Assembly (NCBI GenBank): GCA_946615275.1
Contig: CAMOHV010000077.1
Coordinates: 1-6,369, forward strand
Direction of reading: 5' to 3'
Source of the DNA: an uncultured Verrucomicrobiota bacterium
GTDB taxonomy: Bacteria > Verrucomicrobiota > Kiritimatiellia > RFP12 > UBA1067
DNA: 6,369 bases
Below are positions 1-5,700 of the stretch, in pieces; position 1 is the stretch's first letter, and each line of letters starts with the position of its first letter. The notes under the pieces were generated by a model, which was not told the DNA's origin, did no database searches, and saw nothing but the letters and a program-made list of their open reading frames with translations. A program made the translations under genes and the position numbers.

Positions 1-150
1 CCGCAACCCCGCCCTCGTGCGCCGAAAGCGCGGAAAAGGCCGATCTTGTGGCCCCGTTCACCCGTAACCCGCACCTCGCGGGAAGCGAGGGCGGCCTCGC
101 GGGCGGGCGGCGCCGCGGGAGCGCCGATTCCGGACCCCCGAATGTGTGTC
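1..150. other. GC-rich left edge, no supported gene
   Basis: No reading frame here looks like a conserved protein. One frame is open from the left edge and stops with TAA at 65-67 (about 21 codons, ending in ...CGPVHP). It could be the tail of a gene lying outside the window, but 21 residues are too few to judge. Just after it is a 6-bp hairpin, CCTCGC (74-79) with GCGAGG (85-90), but no T-run follows, so it is not a convincing terminator. A frame running rightward from the edge stays open for several hundred bases only because stop codons are rare in such GC-rich DNA. Confidence 0.4.
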
Positions 151-244
151 ATGGGGACGTTTCTCTCGACATGCATGCCAGTGCGTCAAAGCGGTCCTCT
201 TCACGGCGGCGCGCGCTGTGCCAAGAGAAACGCCCCCCTGACAC
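151..244 (+). repeat. 94-bp REP-like hairpin element, copy 1
   Basis: This stretch aligns without gaps to 2425-2518, with 84 of 94 bases identical and all ten differences being transitions. It can fold as a long hairpin. The left arm at 154-172 (GGGACGTTTCTCT core) faces the right arm at 218-236 (AGAGAAACG core). The arms pair best in a minus-strand transcript, where several plus-strand A-C mismatches become G-U pairs. The closing pair at 172 is lost compared with copy 2, so this copy looks somewhat decayed. Similar intergenic hairpin families in other bacteria are REP elements moved by RAYT transposases; no such transposase is in the window, so that link is inference. Confidence 0.7.
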
Positions 245-270
245 ACTGTGCCAAGAGAAACGCCCCCCTG
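216..270 (+). repeat. Tandem duplication of the REP-like right arm
   Basis: The 25 bases at 216-240 (starting CTGTGCCAAGAGAAACG) recur exactly at 246-270, a 30-bp period. Copy 2 of the element shows the same tendency less perfectly: CTGTGCCAAG occurs at 2490 and again at 2522, and the second unit is degenerate. The duplication gives the left arm at 154-172 two alternative partners. It may reflect replication slippage or be a usual part of this repeat family. Confidence 0.75.
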
Positions 271-286
271 GCACGCGCGCCTGCAA

Positions 287-324
287 GGCGAAGGGCATAT
301 TAGGCCCCTGTTATGCCCCTCGCC
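287..324. repeat. GGGGCATAA-type hairpin, copy 1
   Basis: The arms 287-299 and 312-324 are complementary over 13 bp apart from one A-C mismatch (292/319), which becomes a G-U pair in a minus-strand transcript. The loop is 12 nt and carries GGCCCC. It shares core sequence (GGGCATA ... CCCCT ... TTATGCCC) with the elements at 392-429 and 496-528. No T-run follows, so it is not called a terminator. Confidence 0.65.
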
Positions 325-374
325 CGGCAGCCCGTCGGGCCCGCGGCAGCGCGACCTGGGGTCGTGGCGCCCGG

Positions 375-397
375 CCGCCGCGCGCGGCGCGCGGCGG
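375..397. repeat. Perfect 23-bp GC-only palindrome
   Basis: The 11-base arms 375-385 and 387-397 (CCGCCGCGCGC and its exact complement) flank one central G. It is made only of G and C. Its right arm shares bases 392-397 with the left arm of the next hairpin (392-429), so the two structures cannot form at once in one strand. Confidence 0.75.
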
Positions 398-429
398 GGG
401 CATAACAAGCCCCTATTATGCCCCCGCCG
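392..429. repeat. GGGGCATAA-type hairpin, copy 2 (perfect)
   Basis: The arms 392-405 and 416-429 are perfectly complementary over 14 bp (GGCGGGGGCATAA core) around a 10-nt loop, CAAGCCCCTA. This is the best-preserved of the three copies. Its centre is 105 bp after that of copy 1. The stem is strong but no T-run follows on either strand, so a repeat-family hairpin is a better reading than a terminator. Confidence 0.8.
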
Positions 430-495
430 TCCGCAATGCCGGCCCGCTGGCGCCCCGACCTGCAAAAACCCTGCGCCGGCATGCGCGCCCGTCGC

Positions 496-528
496 GGAAG
501 GGGCATAATAGGGGCCTGTTAGGCCGCC
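496..528. repeat. GGGGCATAA-type hairpin, copy 3, inverted
   Basis: GGGGCATAATAGGGGCCTG at 500-518 matches the reverse complement of copy 2, so this copy lies in the opposite orientation. The right arm reads TTAGGCC where copy 2 has TTATGCC, which weakens the stem (501-508 with 519-525). Its centre is about 103 bp after that of copy 2, continuing the spacing of about 104 bp. Confidence 0.6.
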
Positions 529-541
529 TGCTCCCGTGTGC

Positions 542-562
542 GTCAAGGGGATGCTTCTCTCG
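542..562 (+). repeat. Fragment of the 94-bp REP-like element
   Basis: These 21 bases match 148-168 of copy 1 at 18 positions, keeping the GTCA-GGGGA-TTCTCTCG pattern. No matching right arm is present downstream, so this is a decayed or partial third copy. Confidence 0.5.
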
Positions 563-786
563 GACGACGACGGGGGCGGAGGCCGTTGTCTCCCCGCGCC
601 GCGATAGCCCAGCCGCGCCCCACGCGCCGGGCGCACGCATCGCCCCGAGGGCCGCGCAGCACGGAGGGCCTTTCCAATCCGACGACGACGGCGTCGCGGT
701 CCCCTTCCCGTTCCCGCGACCAGACAGCCGCCAGGTGTCGTGGTTCTGCGGGATGCGACTTCGCGACGCGCCCTTATGGACAGGCT
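563..786. other. Intergenic DNA with no recognised feature
   Basis: About 220 bases of GC-rich sequence with no coding signal or strong inverted repeat that I can see. The only internal similarity is a short GACGACGACGG string at 563-573 and again at 681-691. Open frames across it encode low-complexity Arg/Pro/Ala strings typical of noncoding GC-rich DNA. Confidence 0.5.
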
Positions 787-821
787 CCCCTTGCGCGGAG
801 CTGCGCGTAGCCGTATAAAAA
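787..821 (+). promoter_or_regulatory. 35-bp promoter-like box, copy A
   Basis: All 35 bases are identical to 2572-2606. The box holds a candidate -35 TTGCGC (791-796), a spacer of exactly 17 bp, and a -10 TATAAA (814-819). The spacer contains the short dyad GCGC-GGAGCT-GCGC. Similarity extends weakly past it (GGTGAAG at 825-831, compare GGTAAAG at 2611-2617). Here the box points into the 3' end of the ATPase gene on the other strand, so if active it would make antisense RNA. It may instead be a displaced promoter or simply a dispersed repeat. Confidence 0.5.
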
Positions 822-833
822 GCTGGTGAAGGT

Positions 834-2204
834 CTAAATAAGATGCGCCATGTACAGCGGTAGGTAAACGCGCCGGCCTTCTACCTTCAACTGCTTAGGA
901 TGTAGCACGATTTCCTCGCCCGCGCGCTTGGCGTAGCGGCTGCAAAAGTCGTCGAGCGAGACCGTGCTGTATGATTTCGTGGATTTCACCTCGACAGGGC
1001 TCACGCGAAGCTTTCCAGCCGCATCTGCGAAAGGCCGCGCCAGGAGGAAGTCCACCTCGCGCGGACGAGGTCTTGCGCCGGCCTTCAGCGCGGGCTCTGC
1101 CCACGTATGATAGTAGAGCGCGTGTCCGCTCGCGCGAAGCTGTTGCGCGACGGCGTTCTCGGCGATCATCCCCTTGTTCACGCTCACCCTGCCGAACTGG
1201 ATGTCGCGATGAACTCGCATAGAGCTGGACTCGTCGGCGAATGCCTGTGTCACCAGCAGGCCTGTGTCAGCCGCATAGAGTTTTAGCGAGCTTGCAACCT
1301 CGGCTAGACCCAGCCCGACCGAGGGATCCGAGCTTAGCCGGCAGGGGTTTACGAGGTGGGCGTCTTCAAGCCAGTCGATGGCGGGTTCGTAGTCCTCGTA
1401 GCGTCCCCCTTTGCTCGCATTTGCGAATTTGAACCGCTTCGACGAGGCTGACAGCTGCCCGGGGATTGCGCAAAAGAGCGCGCGGGCGCGTTTGGCCTCG
1501 CTTCCGCCGAATTTGCCGATGTCCTCAAGGTATAGTTCCAGTATGGAGCGTTTGATGCGGTCGCAGGGCGCGAAGTCGGCCGACTCAAGATAAGCTGCGA
1601 CCGACTGGGGCATGCCGCCCACGAGCATGTACTCGTCGAAGAGCCTCGTGATTCTCGAGTGCAGCGCATCGGGCAGCGCCGATTGCGCGTCATGCGCCTC
1701 GCGTATCGCATCCGCGTACACGTCGTAGCCCATGGCCCACAGGTATTCCTCGAAGTCGAGCGGGTGGAGAATGATGCGCTCCTCTTCGGATGGAATGACG
1801 ATATTGGCGGTGTTTTTGCGAATGGATATAAGTGAGCCTGTCTCGATGTAATCGAAGCGTCCGTCCGCCACGAGGTGCTTGACGTATTCGCGGGCAACGG
1901 GCAGACGCTGCACTTCATCGAAAATCACCACCGACTTGCGCACCGGAAGCCGTTTCGCGTAATGGAGCTGGAGCATTCTCAGGAACGTATCCACGTCTTC
2001 GCGCTCGTTGCGGAACAAGTCGACGACCGCCTTTGGAGCTTTCGAGAAGTCGATGTAAATTGAGTCTTCGTACTCCGCAACTGCAAAGGCCTGGGCGATA
2101 GTGGTTTTGCCCACGCGACGCGCGCCTTCTATCAGCACGGCCGTTTTTCCACCCGAAGTCCGCTTCCACTCGAGCAGCCTGTCGTAGCATTTGCGCTTGA
2201 ACAT
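834..2204 (-). CDS. P-loop ATPase, AAA_14/DUF4143 family
   Basis: This encodes 456 residues from the ATG at 2204. A GTG at 2216 would add four residues (start GCFM), but the GTGGGGTG at 2209-2216 fits better as the ribosome-binding site, and family members usually begin near an RK-YDRLLEWK motif. Walker A is GARRVGKTT (residues 27-35), Walker B is VVIFDE (92-97), and a conserved ETGSL follows at 121-125; together these form the AAA_14 domain. The rest resembles DUF4143 and ends with VDFLL (D385) and VEVKS (E405, K407). That spacing is typical of the PD-(D/E)XK-like fold seen in this family, although nuclease activity is not established. The protein is full length with no frame disruption and is probably cytoplasmic. 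The family is common in gut bacteria and has no settled role. It is the only gene on this strand, is divergent from the secreted-protein gene, and is bracketed by direct repeats, which suggests transfer as a cassette. Confidence 0.93.
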   Translation of the reverse strand: MFKRKCYDRLLEWKRTSGGKTAVLIEGARRVGKTTIAQAFAVAEYEDSIYIDFSKAPKAVVDLFRNEREDVDTFLRMLQLHYAKRLPVRKSVVIFDEVQRLPVAREYVKHLVADGRFDYIETGSLISIRKNTANIVIPSEEERIILHPLDFEEYLWAMGYDVYADAIREAHDAQSALPDALHSRITRLFDEYMLVGGMPQSVAAYLESADFAPCDRIKRSILELYLEDIGKFGGSEAKRARALFCAIPGQLSASSKRFKFANASKGGRYEDYEPAIDWLEDAHLVNPCRLSSDPSVGLGLAEVASSLKLYAADTGLLVTQAFADESSSMRVHRDIQFGRVSVNKGMIAENAVAQQLRASGHALYYHTWAEPALKAGARPRPREVDFLLARPFADAAGKLRVSPVEVKSTKSYSTVSLDDFCSRYAKRAGEEIVLHPKQLKVEGRRVYLPLYMAHLI

Positions 2205-2208
2205 GAAA

Positions 2209-2216
2209 CACCCCAC
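2209..2216 (-). promoter_or_regulatory. Ribosome-binding site of the ATPase gene
   Basis: On the minus strand this reads GTGGGGTG, with the GGGG six bases before the ATG at 2202-2204. It supports starting at that ATG rather than at the GTG that lies inside the site itself. Confidence 0.55.
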
Positions 2217-2226
2217 TATTGTGAAG

Positions 2227-2307
2227 ACGCAAGAATCCGTAAGTTCATTCTATTCTAAAAATACAAGAATCCGCCAGTAGTTGCAGGAGCGATAACACAA
2301 GAATCCG
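2227..2307 (-). promoter_or_regulatory. Three direct repeats at a 34-bp period upstream of the ATPase
   Basis: The 13-mer AYRCAAGAATCCG occurs at 2227-2239, 2261-2273 and 2295-2307; the ten bases CAAGAATCCG are identical in all three. Starts are exactly 34 bp apart. In gene orientation the core is CGGATTCTTG. The array ends about 23 bp upstream of the ATPase ATG, where operators or promoter-overlapping sites would lie. A weaker fourth match, CAAGCAACGG, lies at 2331-2340. The bases between copies are not conserved. Binding sites for a regulator, possibly the ATPase itself, are a reasonable guess, but nothing in the window identifies the binder. Confidence 0.6.
2247..2257 (-). promoter_or_regulatory. 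Possible -10 region of the ATPase promoter
   Basis: Two overlapping TAGAAT hexamers lie on the minus strand (2252-2247 and 2257-2252), each one base from TATAAT, in the AT-rich stretch between the first two 34-bp repeats. No good -35 hexamer is found 16-18 bp upstream. If correct, the repeats at 2227-2239 and 2261-2273 would lie on either side of the -10 and could control polymerase binding. Confidence 0.3.
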
Positions 2308-2424
2308 TATCTTTAACTGATGCGGCGACGCAAGCAACGGGCGGTTTGTAGGCGCGCATGGGCGAGTCCAGGCCTGCGGGGAGGCCAAGGAAAGCAGCTC
2401 TTCCGCCTTCACGCGTTTTGTGCA

Positions 2425-2518
2425 ATGGGGACGTTTCTCTCGACACGCATGCCAGCGCGCCAAAGCGACCCTCTTCACAACGGCGCGCGCTGTGCCAAGA
2501 GAAACGTCCCTTTGACAC
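2425..2518 (+). repeat. 94-bp REP-like hairpin element, copy 2
   Basis: This is the gapless partner of 151-244. The arms GGGACGTTTCTCTCGACAC (2428-2446) and GTGCCAAGAGAAACGTCCC (2492-2510) pair over 19 bp. In a minus-strand transcript every position pairs, two of them as G-U; in a plus-strand transcript those two are A-C mismatches. Inside the stem, GCGCGC tracts can pair further with a bulge. A degenerate repeat of the right arm follows, holding the palindrome GGGACGTCCC at 2531-2540. It lies between the divergent genes and encodes nothing convincing. Confidence 0.75.
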
Positions 2519-2571
2519 GCGCTGTGCCAAGGGACGTCCCCAAACGTGCTGGGGGGTGACAATCTGGAACC

Positions 2572-2606
2572 CCCCTTGCGCGGAGCTGCGCGTAGCCGTA
2601 TAAAAA
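2572..2606 (+). promoter_or_regulatory. 35-bp promoter-like box, copy B; likely promoter of the secreted-protein gene
   Basis: It is identical over 35 bp to 787-821. The -35-like TTGCGC (2576-2581) and the -10 TATAAA (2599-2604) are separated by exactly 17 bp. Transcription would begin near 2611 and leave a leader of about 123 nt before the ATG at 2734. The correct orientation, the spacing and the absence of a better candidate make it the best promoter for that gene. Only TTG of the -35 matches consensus. The GCGC dyad in the spacer could be an operator. It could also be a dispersed repeat that merely resembles a promoter. Confidence 0.5.
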
Positions 2607-2720
2607 AATCGGTAAAGAGGCTCGAAGAAGCTGTAGAAGACGGTTAGCCTGCTCTGGCGAAATCGCCCAGGGTGGTCCTAGCTGCTTTTGAAGGCGTGTC
2701 GAGTTGGCGTATAAGCGATG

Positions 2721-2727
2721 AAAGGGG
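2721..2727 (+). promoter_or_regulatory. Ribosome-binding site of the secreted-protein gene
   Basis: AAAGGGG ends six bases before the ATG at 2734 and precedes a frame that opens directly into a signal peptide, which fixes this start. The ATG at 2718 overlaps the site, is in another frame and stops after 17 codons. Confidence 0.6.
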
Positions 2728-2733
2728 TTCGCC

Positions 2734-5700
2734 ATGAACGCGACGTCCGTTTCCCGAAAAGCCATCTATAGCGTGGTGGCAATCGTTGCAGCGCTGCTGG
2801 CGGTGGCGGCCGCCCCCGCGCAGGCGCACGCGGTGGACAATGTCTCGTATGTCGAGAGGTATTGGAGCGGCACGCAGGTCGTCTCTGTTCCCAAGACCGC
2901 GAATAACTGCTTCCCGATAGACGACGATACGGAAGGTCTGGAGGATGGCGCCTGGTACGTCGTTAACAGCAGCGTGGATTCCAACGAAAGGCTGATCGTC
3001 AAAGGTACGGCCAATATCATCCTCTGCGATGGCGTGAAGCTCTACCTTGAAGACGGCATCAACGTGCCTGAAGGGAAAACGCTGAACATCTACGGTCAAA
3101 GCGGCGGTTCGGGCGAGCTGCACTGCGACGCCGACACCAACTTCAATGCAGCCATCGGCGCTAACGATGAGAAAGGCGACTGCGGCACTATCAACATCCA
3201 CGGCGGCATCATACTGGCCGATGCCAAGAACATGGGCGAAGACGCGGCCGGCATCGGCGGCGGCGACGATGGCAATGGCGGCAACGTCACCATATTCGAC
3301 GGCAACGTCACGGCCATCGGCGCCGTATGCGGCGCAGGCATCGGCGGCGGCGACCACGACGACAAGGGTGGCAGCAACGGGACAACCACGATTTACGGCG
3401 GCATCGTCAACGCCACGGGCGGCACCAATGCGGCAGGCATCGGCGGCAGCGAAACGGGCAACGGCGGCACCATCATCATCGAAGGCGGCAACGTTACCGC
3501 TACAGGCGGCGCCGACGCGGCCGGCATCGGTGGCGGTATGAATGGCAACGGCGGCACCATCACCATCAACGGCGGCATCGTCAACGCCACGGGCGGCTCC
3601 GCGAGCAGCAACGGCGGCGCCGGTATTGGCGGCGGCGGCAAGGGGAGCAGTGGCACCATCAAAATCACCGGCGGCGAAGTCACCGCCCAAGGCGGCGCCA
3701 ATGCGGCCGGCATCGGCGGCGGCGACGAGGGCGCCGTCGACACCATCACGATATTCGGCGACAAAGTTAAAGCCACGGGCGGCTCGCAGAACGGCGACGG
3801 CGGAGCGGGCATCGGTGGCGGCAATGAGAGGGGCGGCGGCGAGATCACCATCTACCGCGGTGAGGTGACGGCCCAAGGCGGCGCCGATGCGGCCGGCATC
3901 GGCGGCGGCGACAACGGCGGTGGCGGGACGATAGTCGTCTTTAACGGCACCGTCAACGCCACGGGCGGCAAGTACGGCGCCGGCATCGGCGGCGGCCAAG
4001 GCCAAAGCGGCGGCACCACCAAGATATTGGGCGGCAGCGTCACTGCTCAGGGCGGCGAGTACGGCGCCGGCATCGGCGGCGGCCAGAAAGGCGACGGCGG
4101 CACCATCGAGGTCGACGACGGCGACGCCGTCGTAATCGCCACGGGCGGCACCGACAGCGCCGGTATCGGCGGCGGCGAGGACGGCGACGGCGGCACCATC
4201 AATATAAAGAGAGGCAACGTCACCGCGAACGGCGGCGTCGGCGGCGCAGGCATCGGCGGCGGCGATGGCGTCGGCGTGACCGAGGCCGGCAACAGCGGCA
4301 ACATCACCATCAGCGGCGGTACCGTAAACGCCACGGGCGGCGCGAAAGGCGCAGGCATCGGCGGCGGCAACAGCGGCGATAGCGGCAACAGCGGCACCAT
4401 CACCATCTCTGGCGGGACGGTCATCGCCACAGGCGGCGGCGAGAGCGCCGACAATGAGAATCCCAAGGGCGCTGCGGCCATCGGCGGCGGCAACGCGCAA
4501 AGCGGCGGCGCCATCAACATCACCGGCGGCGAGGTTACCGCAAGGGCAAGCTACCGCTCTGCGGGCATCGGCGGCGGAGGCGAAGCCAGCGGCGGCAACA
4601 TCACCATCACCGGCGGCATCGTCAAAGCGTACGGCGGGGCGATGGGCAAGAATTACAGGTATATTTATCCTGAAGGCGGCGCCGGCATCGGCGGCGGCTA
4701 TACGAAAGATGGCGGCACCGTCACCATCGGAGGCAGTGCAACTGTTGAGGCCCATGGTGCCGAGGGTGCGGCTGGCATCGGTGGCGGCAGGGAAGGTAAG
4801 TCCGGCACCATCGTCATCAACGGCGGAACCGTCGACGCGAGTACAGGACAACACGGCGGCGCAGGCATAGGATCGGGCTTCATATGCCGCGATTCGGGAA
4901 CTACCGTCAATGTCACCATCAACGGCGGCATCGTTAAGGCGGTGGGCGGCGCATCAGTGCTCCAGTCGGCCACGGATACCGTGAAGTATTTCTGGTCGCA
5001 CCCTGGTGCCGGTATTGGCGCTGGCGGATGTTCGGATTACATGAACAGAGATGATAGAGAGTATCATTCCTACTTCACCGGCTCCATCAACCTGAACGGC
5101 GGTACGATCGACGCATTCGTTGGCAACAATGATGTCGGTTTGAGCAATGCCGCGATCGGCGGCATCGAGTTGGGTGACACAGCCACGATAACCGTGAAGG
5201 GCGGGTGCACCGTCAAGGTCCATACCGGCAGCGCGCTGATGAAGGCCACGGAAGTCAAGCTGGAGGATGCAGGCGGTTATAGCAGCCGTGTCCGAAACCT
5301 GAGCAATACCTCCGAAATCGCATCGACGGACCAGAGGGTGGCGTGGTGCAAGGGAGAGAATGGCCCATCTGAGCTTCTGATCGAGCCCTGCAAGCACGAA
5401 AGCGCCGCCTATGTCGACAACGGTGACGATCACAGCTACACCTGCCCGCATTGCGCGTATAGCCGCAACAACGAAGCCCATGCCTACAGCGAGCCCGTCT
5501 GGGCCTGGGCGGGCGACGACAGCACGCCGACCGCCAGGTTCACGTGCGGCGAGTGTGCGCACGCGGAGACGGTGGACGCCACCGTCTCCGGACCTACCCC
5601 GGTAGGCGGGAAAGCCGTCTACACGATCACGGCCACCTTCCAGGGCAGGGACTACTCCACGACTGTGGAGGTCGACCTGGCGAGGTTCACCTACTCGCTG

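Noticed and set aside
392..429. Intrinsic terminator
   Set aside because: The stem is strong, but no T-run follows on either strand and no gene ends next to it.
58..636. Minus-strand open frame of 192 codons
   Set aside because: Its peptide is a translation of the GGGGCATAA hairpins (GHNRGLL-type strings) and of the 94-bp element; no domain and no ribosome-binding site.
48..818. Plus-strand open frame of 256 codons across the left intergenic region
   Set aside because: It runs through several hairpin repeats and codes for Arg/Pro/Ala-rich text. It ends inside the 35-bp box, as does an unrelated frame at box B (both end in CAELRVAV), so it reads repeats rather than a gene.
2205..2216. GTG start at 2216 for the ATPase
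   Set aside because: The GTG lies within the probable ribosome-binding site of the ATG at 2204, and the four added residues are unlike family N-termini.
2227..2307. CRISPR array
   Set aside because: The conserved part is only 10-13 bp and the period is 34 bp, too short for a normal repeat plus spacer, and there are only three units and no cas genes.
2245..2562. Minus-strand open frame of 105 codons upstream of the ATPase
   Set aside because: It spans the 94-bp element and the 34-bp repeats; the encoded text matches what the other copy of the element encodes and has no coding character of its own.
2718..2771. Short upstream open frame overlapping the start of the secreted-protein gene
   Set aside because: It is 17 codons, has no ribosome-binding site of its own and its peptide shows nothing recognisable.
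2644..4854. Minus-strand open frame of 736 codons opposite the repeat region
   Set aside because: It is low-complexity Ala/Asp/Gly text produced by reading GGC/GCC-rich repeats backwards. The plus-strand frame has a signal peptide, a ribosome-binding site and a coherent domain order.
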